Shown: positions 32,812 to 42,629, counted from the stretch's first letter. The stretch is DNA of 64,000 bases from Cupriavidus agavae (GCF_004217045.1 NZ_SGXM01000011.1:83072-147071); one strand, 5' to 3'. Notes: generated by a model from the sequence alone, not told the origin. A program made the numbers and translations.

Positions 32812-34137
32812 ATGAACAATTCTCCCCGCCAGGGTGCCACCCTGGCCGTGCTGATCGACGCCGACAATGCGGCGCCCGCCATCGTCGAAGGCCTGCTGGC
32901 CGAAGTGGCCAAATACGGCGTGGCCGCCGTCAAGCGGATCTACGGCGACTGGACGCGCCCGAACCTGTCGGGCTGGAAGGACCGCCTGCTGGCCCACTCG
33001 ATCCAGCCGATCCAGCAGTTCCGCTACACCGTGGGCAAGAACGCCACCGACAGCGCCATGATCATCGACGCGATGGACCTGCTCTACACGGGCCGCTTCG
33101 ACGGCTTCTGCATCGTGTCGAGCGACAGCGATTTCACCCGCCTGGCCTCGCGCATCCGCGAGCAGGGCCTGATGGTGTACGGCTTTGGCGAGCGCAAGAC
33201 GCCCAAGCCGTTCGTGACCGCCTGCGACAAGTTCATCTACTCCGACGTGCTGCGCGGTACCGGTATCGATACGGACAGCGACACCGACAGCGATGCCGAA
33301 GCCGGCACCGCCCCGGCCGCGCGCCGCCGCAGCAGCCAGGAACTGCGCCAGGACTCGCGCCTGGTGCGCCTGCTGCAAAGCGCCTCGCAGGCCGTGTCCG
33401 ACGAGGACGGCTGGTCCACGCTGGGCGGCATTGGCAACTACATTGCCAAGCAGGCCCCGGAATTCGACTCGCGCAACTACGGCTACGGCAAGCTTTCGGA
33501 GCTGGTCACCGCGACCAACCTGTTCGAGGTGGAAACCCGCAACGGCGGCAATAACAAGACGATCTGGGTGCGGCTGAAGAAGCGCAACAAGGGCGAGGGC
33601 CAGCCGGCGCAGGGTCAGCAACCCCAGCCGCAGCATCAGCAGTCGCAGCCGCCGCGCCAGCCGCAGCCGCAGTCCCAGCCGAAGCCGGCCCCGCAGCCGC
33701 CGGCCCAGCCCGTCGCCCAGCCCGTGCCGCCGATCGAAACCCCGGCGCCGGTGGTGCAAATCGACGCCATCCCCGAACCCGCGCCTGCGCTGTCGGCCGA
33801 TGACGAGGAAGAGAGCGCCGGCTCGGCATCGACGCTGATCCCGGAAACCGTGGAGCCGGTGGAAGAAGCACCCAAGGCGCGCGGCAAGCGCTCGCGCCGC
33901 CCCGAGGTGACGCTCAGCGAGACCCCGTGGCCGATCGACCAGTCGGTGTTTTCGGCGCCGGGCACCACGGTGCTGTCGGCAAAGGCCGAGGCGGAGGCGG
34001 AGCCGGAGCCCGAGGTCGTCGCAGAGGAACCTGCGGTCGAGGCGGCCCCGGCAGAGGAGAAGAAGCCGGCAGCAAAGAAGAAGGCCGCGCCGCGCAAGCG
34101 CGCGCCTGCGAAGAAGAAGGTCGCGGCGAAGGAGTAA
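32812..34137 (+). CDS. NYN-domain protein with OST-HTH/LOTUS domain and lysine-rich tail
   Basis: A 441-residue protein. Residues 12-150 are an NYN (PIN-like) domain: LAVLIDADNAAPAIVEGLL, RIYGDWTRPNL, KNATDSAMIIDAMDLLY and IVSSDSDFTRLASRIREQG give the conserved acidic residues. Residues about 175-255 (LVRLLQSASQAVSDEDGWSTLGGIGNYI and beyond) form an OST-HTH/LOTUS RNA-binding domain. A Gln/Pro-rich linker follows, then an acidic stretch and a Lys/Ala tail of histone H1 type. The architecture predicts an RNA-binding nuclease. ATG 32812 is used. Confidence 0.88.
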   Translation: MNNSPRQGATLAVLIDADNAAPAIVEGLLAEVAKYGVAAVKRIYGDWTRPNLSGWKDRLLAHSIQPIQQFRYTVGKNATDSAMIIDAMDLLYTGRFDGFCIVSSDSDFTRLASRIREQGLMVYGFGERKTPKPFVTACDKFIYSDVLRGTGIDTDSDTDSDAEAGTAPAARRRSSQELRQDSRLVRLLQSASQAVSDEDGWSTLGGIGNYIAKQAPEFDSRNYGYGKLSELVTATNLFEVETRNGGNNKTIWVRLKKRNKGEGQPAQGQQPQPQHQQSQPPRQPQPQSQPKPAPQPPAQPVAQPVPPIETPAPVVQIDAIPEPAPALSADDEEESAGSASTLIPETVEPVEEAPKARGKRSRRPEVTLSETPWPIDQSVFSAPGTTVLSAKAEAEAEPEPEVVAEEPAVEAAPAEEKKPAAKKKAAPRKRAPAKKKVAAKE

Positions 34138-34192
34138 GTATTGTCGCTGGGGGAGAGGGCCAGCGCGTCGCGCTGCCACCGCCCCCGCGCCT

Positions 34193-35410
34193 TCACCTCA
34201 CCAGCTGATTGATCTCGATGATCGGCATCAGCACCGCCAGCACGATCAGCAGCACCACCACACCCATCGTCAGGATCAGCAGCGGCTCCAGCAGGCTGGT
34301 CAGGAACAGCGTCCGGCGCTCCAGTTCCTGGCCCTCGCCCGTGGCCGCGCGTTCCAGCATCACCGGCAGGTTGCCGGTGGCTTCCCCGGACCGGATCAGG
34401 TGCACCAGCACCGGCGGAAACTGGTTCTGCGCGGCCAGCGCGCGGGCCAGCGACGCGCCTTCGCGCACCCGCGTGGTGGCGTCGTCGACGTTGGCCTTGA
34501 GCGCCACGTTCGTCAGCGTCTCGCCGGCCGCCTGCAGGCTGCGCAGGATCGGCACCCCGGCCGACACCAGGATTGCCAGCGTACTGGCAAAGCGCGCCGT
34601 GTTGTAGCCCCGGATCAGCTTGCCGAGCAGCGGCGCGGTCAGCAGCCAGCGGTGCCAGGACAGTTTCACGTCCGGCTGCTTGAGCACGCTGCGAATGATG
34701 GCCGTGATCACGGCCAGCCCGGCGAGCCCGGCCCACCACCAGTTCCGCACGAAATCCGACAGCCACAGCATGACGATGGTCAGCGTGGGCAGCTTCTGCT
34801 TGGTGTTGGCGAACACGCTGACCACCTGCGGCACCACGTACGACAGCAGGAAGATCACGATGGCGAACGCCACCACGGTCACGATGGCCGGGTAGGTGAA
34901 GGCCAGCCGGATCTTCGAGGTCAGCGTGTTGCGCGTCTCGATATAGGTCGCCAGCCGCTCCAGCACTACGCCAAGATGGCCCGAGTGCTCGCCGGCCGAC
35001 ACCAGCGCACGGTAGATATCCGGAAAATCCTTGGGATGCTGCGCCAGCGCCACGGACAGCGAGCTGCCGCCCATGACCTCGGCGCGGATGCCGGCCAGCA
35101 GCTCGTGCACGTACTGGCGCTCGGCCTGGTCGGCCAGTGCGCCCAGCGCCTCGTCCAGAGGCAGGCCCGACACGATCAGGCTGGCCAGCTGGCGCGTGAA
35201 CAGCGCCTGCTCCTGCGTGGACAGCCGCCGGACGAACATGCCCTGGCTGCCGCGTTTGGCCAGCCCGGCACCGGCCAGCGGATCGACGGAAATCGGCGTC
35301 AGGCCGCGCGCGCGCAGTTGCGTGCGGGCCTGCTTGGGGCTGTCGGCCTCGATGACGCCCCGATCGGCGCGCCCCGTGGCGTCGGCGGCTTCGTAGCGAT
35401 AGGCGGGCAT
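34193..35410 (-). CDS. gspF: Type II secretion inner-membrane platform protein GspF
   Basis: A 405-residue protein with two GspF/PilC-type domains and three membrane helices (about 170-190, 220-240, 375-395). MPAYRYEAADATGRADRGVIEAD and TRQLASLIVSGLPLDEALGALADQ are family signatures. It is the last gene of the gsp operon in transcription order and interacts with GspE and GspL. Confidence 0.95.
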   Translation of the reverse strand: MPAYRYEAADATGRADRGVIEADSPKQARTQLRARGLTPISVDPLAGAGLAKRGSQGMFVRRLSTQEQALFTRQLASLIVSGLPLDEALGALADQAERQYVHELLAGIRAEVMGGSSLSVALAQHPKDFPDIYRALVSAGEHSGHLGVVLERLATYIETRNTLTSKIRLAFTYPAIVTVVAFAIVIFLLSYVVPQVVSVFANTKQKLPTLTIVMLWLSDFVRNWWWAGLAGLAVITAIIRSVLKQPDVKLSWHRWLLTAPLLGKLIRGYNTARFASTLAILVSAGVPILRSLQAAGETLTNVALKANVDDATTRVREGASLARALAAQNQFPPVLVHLIRSGEATGNLPVMLERAATGEGQELERRTLFLTSLLEPLLILTMGVVVLLIVLAVLMPIIEINQLVR

Positions 35411-35423
35411 GCGGCGTCCTCGC

Positions 35424-36953
35424 TCAGTCGCGCGTCACGCGCAGCACTTCCTCTAGCGAGGTGGCGCCGCTGTCGATCCAGCGCTGCGCGTCGCGGCGCA
35501 TCGTGTGCATGCCCTTGCCCAGCGCCACCTGCTTGATCTCGGATTCGGGCTGCTGGCGGTGGATCATGGTCTGGATCTCGCTGTCCACGGTCAGCAGTTC
35601 GTAGACGCCCATCCGGCCCTGGTAGCCCGAGTGGCCGCACTTGTCGCAGCCCACCGCGTGCCAGACGCGCTGCAGCGGCTTGCCTTCGGCCTGCAGCACT
35701 TCGGCCTCGGCGGCGGTCACTTCGATCACTTCCTCGCGCTTGCAATGCGGGCACAGGCGGCGTACCAGCCGCTGCGCCAGCACGCCGAGCAGCGACGACG
35801 ACAGCAGGAACGGCTCGATCCCCATGTCCACCAGGCGCGTCACGGCGGACGCCGAATCATTGGTGTGCAGCGTGGCCAGCACCAGGTGGCCGGTCAGCGA
35901 CGCCTGCACCGCAATCTGTGCCGTTTCGAGGTCGCGGATTTCGCCGATCATGACCACGTCCGGGTCCTGGCGCAGGATTGCGCGCAGGGCCTTGCCGAAC
36001 GTCATGTCGATACGCGGGTTGACCTGCGTCTGGCCGATGCCGTCGAGGTCGTACTCGATCGGATCTTCCACGGTCATGATGTTCGTGGTGTGCGAATCGA
36101 GCCGCGACAGCGCCGCGTAGAGCGTGGTGGTCTTGCCCGAGCCGGTCGGGCCGGTCACCAGCACGATGCCGTGCGGCTGGCGCACGAGGTGGTCGAAGCC
36201 GCCCAGCGTGTCGGGCGCCATGCCGAGCTTGGCGAGGTCCAGCCGGCCCGCTTCCTTGTCGAGCAGACGCAGCACGGCGCGTTCGCCGTGGCCGGTCGGG
36301 AGTGTCGAGACGCGCACATCTACCGGGCGTCCACCCACGCGCAGCGTGATGCGGCCGTCCTGCGGCAGGCGTTTCTCGGCGATGTCGAGCTGCGCCATGA
36401 TCTTGATCCGCGAGATCAGCGCGCCGTGCAGCGCCTTCTTGGGCCGCACCACGTCGCGCAGCGTGCCGTCCACGCGGAAGCGCACCACCGAGGCCGACTC
36501 GAACGGCTCGATGTGGATATCGGACGCCTGCTCGCGCGCCGCCTGCGTCAGCAGCGCATTGATCATGCGGATGATTGGCGCGTCGTCCTCGGATTCGAGC
36601 AGGTCTTCCACGGCCGGGATGTCCTGCATCAGCCGCGAGAGGTCCACCTCGCCTTCGACTTCGCCGACGATCTGCGCCGCCGAGCCGTCCTGGCGGTTGT
36701 AGGCGTCGGACATCGCGGCCTCCAGCGCCGGCTGCTCCAGCACGCGCAGGTGCAGCGCGCCATGCACGCGCGCCACCTCGGCCAGCGCGGCCGGCGAGGT
36801 CTTGCGGCTGACCCAGACTTCGAGTCCGTCCGGGTGCCGGTGCGCGATCAGCAGCCCGGCGTCGCGCGAGAACGCGTACGAGACGAGCCGCGCCGCCATC
36901 GGCGAGGGCGGTTCCAGCGGTGCTTCGGGCTGGGCGAGGGTGTCGGTAGCCAT
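35424..36953 (-). CDS. gspE: Type II secretion ATPase GspE
   Basis: A 509-residue hexameric ATPase. The Walker A loop GPTGSGKTT is at residues 268-276, with the Asp box and IGEIRDLETAQIAVQASLTGHLVLATLHTN (Walker B and His box) after it. A four-Cys zinc site (CPHCKRE ... CDKCGHSGYQGR) lies near residue 400-430. It powers pseudopilus assembly at the inner membrane. Thirteen nucleotides separate it from gspF. Confidence 0.97.
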   Translation of the reverse strand: MATDTLAQPEAPLEPPSPMAARLVSYAFSRDAGLLIAHRHPDGLEVWVSRKTSPAALAEVARVHGALHLRVLEQPALEAAMSDAYNRQDGSAAQIVGEVEGEVDLSRLMQDIPAVEDLLESEDDAPIIRMINALLTQAAREQASDIHIEPFESASVVRFRVDGTLRDVVRPKKALHGALISRIKIMAQLDIAEKRLPQDGRITLRVGGRPVDVRVSTLPTGHGERAVLRLLDKEAGRLDLAKLGMAPDTLGGFDHLVRQPHGIVLVTGPTGSGKTTTLYAALSRLDSHTTNIMTVEDPIEYDLDGIGQTQVNPRIDMTFGKALRAILRQDPDVVMIGEIRDLETAQIAVQASLTGHLVLATLHTNDSASAVTRLVDMGIEPFLLSSSLLGVLAQRLVRRLCPHCKREEVIEVTAAEAEVLQAEGKPLQRVWHAVGCDKCGHSGYQGRMGVYELLTVDSEIQTMIHRQQPESEIKQVALGKGMHTMRRDAQRWIDSGATSLEEVLRVTRD

Positions 36954-36964
36954 GGCCGTGTGAC

Positions 36965-39370
36965 TCAGCTTTGCGGACGCTTCGCTTGCGCGAACGAATC
37001 GTCGTTCAGCGAGAGCGGCCGGGGCGGCTGAAGCTGCTGCGGTTGTTGCGAAGGCGGCACGGACTGCGGCTCCGGCGCGGCCGGCGGCGTGGGGCTCAGC
37101 GGAAGCGGGCTCTGGATCGGCCCGTTGTAGCGTGGATCGACGAACGGCGCGCCCGGAGAATCGGCCGGCGGCAGCACCGGGGTGTCCTTGTCGCGTACCA
37201 GCATGTTAGGCGAGACGTAGCCCTGCTGCTGGCCACGCATGTATTCGTAGCGGTCCTGCGTCAGGCGGTCGGTCGCGGCTGCCGTACGCATCACATACGG
37301 GCGCAGGAACACCAGCAGGTTGGTCTTCTTGCGGTTCTTGTTCTCGTAGCGGAACAGCGAGCCGATTACCGGAATGTCGCCCAGCAGCGGCACCTTCTGC
37401 ACGCCGTCGCCGTAGCTGTCCTCGATCAGGCCGCCCAGCACGATGATCTGGCCGTCGTCCACCAGCACGTTGGTTTCGATCGAGCGCACGTTGGTGGTGG
37501 GGCCCGACGTCAGGTTGATCGTGTTGGCCACCACCGACGACGACTCCTGGTAGATCTGCATCTTGACCAGCCCGCCCTCGGAGATCTGCGGCCGCACGCG
37601 CAGCGTGATGCCGACATCCTTGCGGTCGAAGGTCTGGAAAGGCGACACCGACGCCGCGCCACCGGTCTGCGCGTACGAACCGGTCGTGATCGGAATGTTC
37701 TGGCCGATCAGGATCTTGGCTTCCTCGTTTTCCAGCGTGATCAGGTTCGGCGTGGACAGCAGGTTCACGCTGTCGTTGCTGCCCAGGGCACGCACCAGCG
37801 CGCCGAGGCCCGTCGAGCGGTTCAGCACGCCCACGTTCAGGCCGCCGATGTCCGGCACGATCTGCGACGCCGCCGTGATGCCAGCCGACGCATTGTTGTT
37901 GTACAGCAGGCCGGCCAGGCTCAGGTTCAGGATGTTGGCCCCGCCCGAGGCGAAGTTGGTGCCCGCGAAGCCGATGGTGTTGCCGGTGGCGTTGACCAGC
38001 CCCTGCCACTGGATGCCGAGTTCGCTGGCCTGCGAGGCCGTCACCTCGACGATCATCGACTCGATGTAGATCTGGGCCCGGCGCGCGTCGAGGTCGTCAA
38101 TGACGCCGCGCAGGTTGCGGTAGACCGGCTCGCTGGCGGTGATGATCAGCGAGTTGGTCGACGGATCGGCCTGGACGATGCCGCCCGTGGTGGGCTGCTG
38201 GTTGACCGCGAACGACGACGAGAACGCGTTCGAGCCGCCGCCGCCGAAGCTCGACGAACCGCCGCTGCCGCTGCGGCCGTAGCCGCTGGTGCTGCCGCCC
38301 GTGTACTGGCCGGCCTGCTGCATCGACGTGTTCTGCGACGTGGCGCCCACGCCACCGGCGATGCCGCCCGCCTGGCCGCCCTGCGTCGAGGTGGTGAAGC
38401 TGCTGTCGGCGGCCACGATGGCGCGCAGCGTGGCAGCCAGCTTGGTGGCGTCGGCGTTCTTGAGCGGCACCACCCAGATGTTGCCGGCGCGGGCGTAGGG
38501 CTGGTCGATCTTCTCGATCAGCTGGCGCGCCTGCTGCACGCGGGCGCGGCTCGACGCGCGGATCATCAGCGAGTTGCTGCGCGGCTCGGCCACCACGGTG
38601 GTGCGCAGCGACGCATCGCCGCCCGGCGCCGCGCCCGCGCCACCGGCGGCCGACGGGTCCAGCAGCTTCTGCAGCACGATGGCGGCGTCGCTGGCCACGG
38701 CATTCTTGAGCGGGATCAATTCGACTTCGCCCGACGCCGGCGCGTCCACGGCCGCGATGATGCGGGCCAGGCGGCGCAGGTTGTCGGCGTAGTCGGTGAT
38801 CACCAGCGTGTTGTTGGCCGGGTAGGCCGTGATGGTGTTGTTCGGCGCGATCATCGGCCGCAGCACCGGTACCAGGTTGTTGGCCGACTCGTAGTTCAGC
38901 CGGAACACCTGCGTCACCACCTGGTCGCCGCGCGTGCTGCCGGCGCCGATCACGGTCGGCGAGCCCTGCAGCTTGGCGTCGGCCTCGGGCACCACCTTGG
39001 TGAAGCCATTCGAGTCGACCATCGCGTAGCCCTGCATCCGCAGCACCGAGCCCAGCGTCTCCAGCGCCTGGGCGCGCGAGACGGGCTGTTCCGTGACCAG
39101 GTTGACCGTGCCCTTGACGCGCGGATCGATCACGAAGTTCTTGCCCGTGGCCTGGCCCACCGCCTTGACCACCGATTCGAGGTCGGCGTTGACGAAGTTC
39201 AGCACCACCTGGTCGCGGTTGCGCGGCGAGATGTCGTTGGGCTGCGGGATCTGCTGCTGGGGCTGCTGGGCCCACAGCGGCGCCGGCGCCAGCAGGGACA
39301 GGCCGCAGAGCAGCGCGGTGGCGCGTGCGCAGGCGGTACGGAAGAGAGGGTGGTGTGCTTGCGTTGTCAT
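36965..39370 (-). CDS. gspD: Type II secretion outer-membrane secretin GspD
   Basis: An 801-residue secretin. A signal peptide ends around LAPAPLWAQ (residue 34), then N0-N3 domains (NFVNADLESVVKAVGQATGKNFVID for N0, three KH-like repeats after it) and the C-terminal secretin barrel with VPLLGDIPVIGSLFR. A Gly/Ser-rich insert (about residues 350-395) lies in the N3 domain, as in other Xcp/Gsp secretins. A Pro-rich C-terminal tail could bind a pilotin, though no gspS is present here. Confidence 0.97.
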   Translation of the reverse strand: MTTQAHHPLFRTACARATALLCGLSLLAPAPLWAQQPQQQIPQPNDISPRNRDQVVLNFVNADLESVVKAVGQATGKNFVIDPRVKGTVNLVTEQPVSRAQALETLGSVLRMQGYAMVDSNGFTKVVPEADAKLQGSPTVIGAGSTRGDQVVTQVFRLNYESANNLVPVLRPMIAPNNTITAYPANNTLVITDYADNLRRLARIIAAVDAPASGEVELIPLKNAVASDAAIVLQKLLDPSAAGGAGAAPGGDASLRTTVVAEPRSNSLMIRASSRARVQQARQLIEKIDQPYARAGNIWVVPLKNADATKLAATLRAIVAADSSFTTSTQGGQAGGIAGGVGATSQNTSMQQAGQYTGGSTSGYGRSGSGGSSSFGGGGSNAFSSSFAVNQQPTTGGIVQADPSTNSLIITASEPVYRNLRGVIDDLDARRAQIYIESMIVEVTASQASELGIQWQGLVNATGNTIGFAGTNFASGGANILNLSLAGLLYNNNASAGITAASQIVPDIGGLNVGVLNRSTGLGALVRALGSNDSVNLLSTPNLITLENEEAKILIGQNIPITTGSYAQTGGAASVSPFQTFDRKDVGITLRVRPQISEGGLVKMQIYQESSSVVANTINLTSGPTTNVRSIETNVLVDDGQIIVLGGLIEDSYGDGVQKVPLLGDIPVIGSLFRYENKNRKKTNLLVFLRPYVMRTAAATDRLTQDRYEYMRGQQQGYVSPNMLVRDKDTPVLPPADSPGAPFVDPRYNGPIQSPLPLSPTPPAAPEPQSVPPSQQPQQLQPPRPLSLNDDSFAQAKRPQS

Positions 39371-39403
39371 CGTCGGTTCTAGGCTGGCTGGTTGCCGTGG
39401 GGC

Positions 39404-40210
39404 TCAGAAGCGCAGCCTGGTCACGTTGTTCTCATGTCGGCCCAGCAGGCCGAGCAGGCCTGCCAGCTGGGTTTGCGCATCGGGATCGGCGCGCGCCGTG
39501 CCCTCGAAGCGTGCCCCGCGGCCGAGCGTGCCGCTGCCCTCCAGGTACAGCGGCCCACTCAGGGTCTTAAGTTGCAGCTTGCCATCGGCGCCGGTCAGGT
39601 CCACATCCGCGCGGTAACTGCCCAGCGGGCGCAGACGGCTGACGGCGGCGGACATCTGATCGAGCTGCACGGTCAGGTGCCCGGACTTCTGGTTGCCGGC
39701 AAAGCGGCCCTGCAGCGCCGACCAGTCGATGCGCATCGCACCGTCGGGCCGCAGCGTGTTGAACGGGGCGCCGATGCCTTCGAGCATCGCGGCCGGCAGC
39801 CGGATACTGCCCGACTGCACGGTCCAGCCGACTGGTGTGACCGCCAACGCCACGGGCGCGGCCATCGCGGCGTCCTGGTTCACCACCACGCGCAGCGTGC
39901 CGGCCAGCAGCGGCCAGAATGCCACGTCCCAGGTGAGCCGCCCCGGCAACACCGTGGCGGTCTGGCTGCCCGTGCCGGCCGAGAGCGCCAGCGTCGCGCT
40001 GCCGCGCCAGAGCGTGCCCGAGGCATCGGCCAGCAGCACGCGGCGCTGCGATTCCGTGGCGATGCGCTCGGCCATCCAGGTGGCGGGCAGCGACGCCACG
40101 GTGGTCACGATCACCGCCGCCAGGCCCACGAGGGCCCAGCGCAGCCGCTGCCAGCCGCGTGCGGTACGCGCCTGGCGGCGGGGCAGGCGCAGTGCTTCCA
40201 ACCGTGCCAT
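39404..40210 (-). CDS. gspN: Type II secretion protein GspN
   Basis: A 268-residue bitopic inner-membrane protein: basic N-terminus (LEALRLPRRQARTARGWQRLRW), one helix near residues 25-45, then a periplasmic beta-rich domain with LASLPATWMAERIA-like and GSGTLGRGARFEGTARADP segments typical of GspN. It overlaps the gspM stop by one base, so the two are co-translated. The open frame continues upstream through gspM in another phase and is not coding there. Confidence 0.9.
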   Translation of the reverse strand: MARLEALRLPRRQARTARGWQRLRWALVGLAAVIVTTVASLPATWMAERIATESQRRVLLADASGTLWRGSATLALSAGTGSQTATVLPGRLTWDVAFWPLLAGTLRVVVNQDAAMAAPVALAVTPVGWTVQSGSIRLPAAMLEGIGAPFNTLRPDGAMRIDWSALQGRFAGNQKSGHLTVQLDQMSAAVSRLRPLGSYRADVDLTGADGKLQLKTLSGPLYLEGSGTLGRGARFEGTARADPDAQTQLAGLLGLLGRHENNVTRLRF

Positions 40211-40800
40211 CAGTTGCGGCCGCCGGCGCCGGGACCCTGCAGGGTGGCGGTGACATTGACCAGCGCCGTGGCGCCGACATAGCTGATCTTCGCGTCCGTG
40301 ACCTTGAGCCGCTGCTGGGCGCGTACGTCCTGCAGCCAACTCGCCACCGCGCCGAACGCGGCCTTGTCGAGCTGCACCTGCACCGCATTCTCGCCGGTCG
40401 TCGCCAGCCGGGTGGCCTTCAGGCCGTGCTGGCCGAGGCTGTCCTGCAGCGCCTGCGTCAGGGCATCGCCGCGCAGCGACGGCGCCGGACTGGCCTGCAG
40501 CCCGCGCGCTTCCTGCGCCAGTGTTTCCATTTCGGCCAGGCTGGCGCGCTGCTGGGGCAGGTTGCGCAGCAGGCGGTCGCGCCCGGTGGCGGCCGGCTCC
40601 CAGAGGATCAGGTAGCCGAACACCAGCACCAGCAGCACGGCGCCGCCGCCCAGGATGGCCTGTTCGCGCGGGTTGCGTGCATTCCAGAACGTGTCGAAGC
40701 GCTCGCGCCATGCCTCGGGCACGCGCGGACGCAGCCGGTTCAGGCGCGCCGACAGCGCCGACGGGGCGCCGGATCGCGCGGAGCGGTTTGTGAATGTCAT
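40210..40800 (-). CDS. gspM: Type II secretion protein GspM
   Basis: A 196-residue bitopic protein. The N-terminus is basic, with FDTFWNARNPREQAILGGGAVLLVLVFGYLILWEP placing the membrane helix at about residues 50-70, followed by a periplasmic ferredoxin-like domain (VQVQLDKAAFGAVASWLQDV). GspM pairs with GspL. The ATG at 40800 overlaps the gspL stop by 4 nt. Confidence 0.92.
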   Translation of the reverse strand: MTFTNRSARSGAPSALSARLNRLRPRVPEAWRERFDTFWNARNPREQAILGGGAVLLVLVFGYLILWEPAATGRDRLLRNLPQQRASLAEMETLAQEARGLQASPAPSLRGDALTQALQDSLGQHGLKATRLATTGENAVQVQLDKAAFGAVASWLQDVRAQQRLKVTDAKISYVGATALVNVTATLQGPGAGGRN

Positions 40801-42374
40801 GCGCCGGCCCTGCCTTCGGGCTTGCCGCCGGCAGCAGCTTCCTGTTTCACGGTCCAGCGCGAACCGGCCGGTGTCGGGGCGCCGCCGGCGCGCACGGTCG
40901 CGTCGGGCGGGCTCTTGTCTTCTTCCATCAGCAGACCCACTTGCCGCGCGGCGGTACGCAGCGCGGCGGTATTGACGCCCGACTTCAGCGACACGTAGAG
41001 CGTGCCGGCGCGATAGTCGAGCTGCAGCAGCGCGTCGGGCGCCAGATCGCGCGCGGCGCGGGCGAAGCCATCGGCCAGCGGCAGGAAATCGCTCGGCGTG
41101 CTGCGGCCGCTGGCGGTACGCAACTGCTCGATCTGACGGCGCATCAGAAGCGCCGGCTCGGCCACGGGCGGCACATTCGGGAAGGCGGTGTGCAGCACGT
41201 CGATCTGCGCGGCATCGAGCCGCTTCGACTCCTGGCGCAGCATCAGCCACTGCACGTTCATGCCGATGATCTGCACCAGCAGCAGCGCCACGGCCAGCAG
41301 CACCGGCGCGCGCCAGGCGCGCAGGTTCCAGCGGTCCATGCGGCCCTGCGCGAACTCGAACTGCGCGAGATCCAGCTGGGGCTCGCGCAGGCACGCTTCC
41401 GCACCGGCCAGCCAGATGCGCCAGTCATCGGAAATTCTTGAAGCGCGCGGCGTGGCGCGCCGGGCGTGCAGTGCCGGTACCGGGGCGTGGGCCAGCGCGG
41501 CCTTGTCGCCGTGCCAGTGGCCGGTGGGCGCCAGCATCTGCCAGGCGGCCAGTGCCTGGTCGTTGAGCAGCAGGCCGTAGCCGTCATAGGGACCGGTGCG
41601 CACGGTCAGTTGCCAGAGCCGGGCCGATTCGGCGGCGGCGGGCGGTGGCGCGGCGGCGTCCAGCAGCATGGCCGACTGGGCCAGCGCCGAGGCAGCGGCT
41701 TCCACGACCAGCGTGGCGGGTTGCGAGGATTCGTCGGCGGTGGCCGGTACGACCGGCGCAGCCGGGACGGCCGGCGGCGGCGCGGGGGCCGCTTCGGCAC
41801 CCGCCAGTACGGGCTCGAGCGCGGGCGCCTCGACGGCGGCCGTCTCCGGCATCAGCGGATCGGTTTCGACCGCCTCTTCCAGCGGCAGGCAAAGCTGGGC
41901 GGGCAGCACGCTGCGGCGGCGGTGCTTGTGGTCGGCAAACTGGTCGAGCGCGGCGCGCAGCCAGGCGCGGTCGGTCACCATCAGCAGCCGGCGGCGCGCG
42001 CCCCGGGCCGAGGCGCCGGCGTCGAGCGCCGGTCCGAGTGCGATATGGCACGGCGCCGCGTCGGTGGCGAGCATGTCCTCGACCAGATTGGGCAGCGCCA
42101 GGCGCAGCCGGGCCGGAGGCAGCGGCGGCACCATGGCCGCCGTCAACAGCACATCGCCGGCGGCGACGATCAGTACCAGGCGGTCCGCAGCCGGCATTTC
42201 CGCGGGCAGGGCGTGGCCTTCGCGCAACAGCTCGGGAGCCTGAGGCAGGCCGGTCCGCCGGCTTTTGTCGCCGGCCGTGGCACGTACCAGCGCAAAAGGC
42301 ATCGCGCCAAACTGCCACGGTTGCGGCTGGTCATGCGGCCGGTGCGGCAGGCGGACGTAGAGCGTGGTACTCAA
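40797..42374 (-). CDS. gspL: Type II secretion protein GspL
   Basis: A 525-residue bitopic protein. The cytoplasmic actin-like domain (about 1-330) recruits GspE, a Pro/Ala-rich linker is embedded in it (about 195-235), the single membrane helix APVLLAVALLLVQIIGMNVQW is near residue 355, and a periplasmic ferredoxin-like domain follows. Longer than E. coli/Vibrio GspL (about 400) because of the linker. It starts after a 255-nt gap behind gspK. Confidence 0.92.
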   Translation of the reverse strand: MSTTLYVRLPHRPHDQPQPWQFGAMPFALVRATAGDKSRRTGLPQAPELLREGHALPAEMPAADRLVLIVAAGDVLLTAAMVPPLPPARLRLALPNLVEDMLATDAAPCHIALGPALDAGASARGARRRLLMVTDRAWLRAALDQFADHKHRRRSVLPAQLCLPLEEAVETDPLMPETAAVEAPALEPVLAGAEAAPAPPPAVPAAPVVPATADESSQPATLVVEAAASALAQSAMLLDAAAPPPAAAESARLWQLTVRTGPYDGYGLLLNDQALAAWQMLAPTGHWHGDKAALAHAPVPALHARRATPRASRISDDWRIWLAGAEACLREPQLDLAQFEFAQGRMDRWNLRAWRAPVLLAVALLLVQIIGMNVQWLMLRQESKRLDAAQIDVLHTAFPNVPPVAEPALLMRRQIEQLRTASGRSTPSDFLPLADGFARAARDLAPDALLQLDYRAGTLYVSLKSGVNTAALRTAARQVGLLMEEDKSPPDATVRAGGAPTPAGSRWTVKQEAAAGGKPEGRAGA

Positions 42375-42629
42375 GATTTCCCTGTATTCAATGGACGATT
42401 TTCGCGCTGGCGGCCGTGGAAAGGCCCGTCGGCCGTCAGTTCATCGGGAACAGCCGGCTGGCGAAGTGGGTAGCGCAACCGCGGCTTGCCGCAGCGGGCC
42501 GGGCTGGCGCAGCAGCATACCTTGCCCGTATGACCAACGTGCGTCAATAGTGTCTCCACTGATTTTTGGGAAGGTGGGTTCCTACATGCCCTGGGGCAGA
42601 AACGGCTGGCTGCCGGGGGTATCGCGGGG
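42375..42629. other. 255-nt gap inside the gsp operon
   Basis: All other neighbours in the gsp operon overlap or are a few bases apart, but gspK and gspL are 255 nt apart. On the minus strand TTGACG (42545-42540) occurs with no well-spaced -10. There is no ORF or clear hairpin. It may hold an internal promoter for gspL-M-N-D-E-F. Confidence 0.45.

Noticed and set aside
33600..33730. Tandem CAGCCG-type repeats suggesting a repeat element
   Set aside because: They encode the Gln/Pro-rich linker of the NYN-LOTUS protein, so coding low complexity explains them.
36971..39382. 803-codon plus-strand frame opposite gspD
   Set aside because: Mirror of the secretin gene; the translation is Arg/His/Val-rich without a fold, while the minus strand has all secretin motifs.
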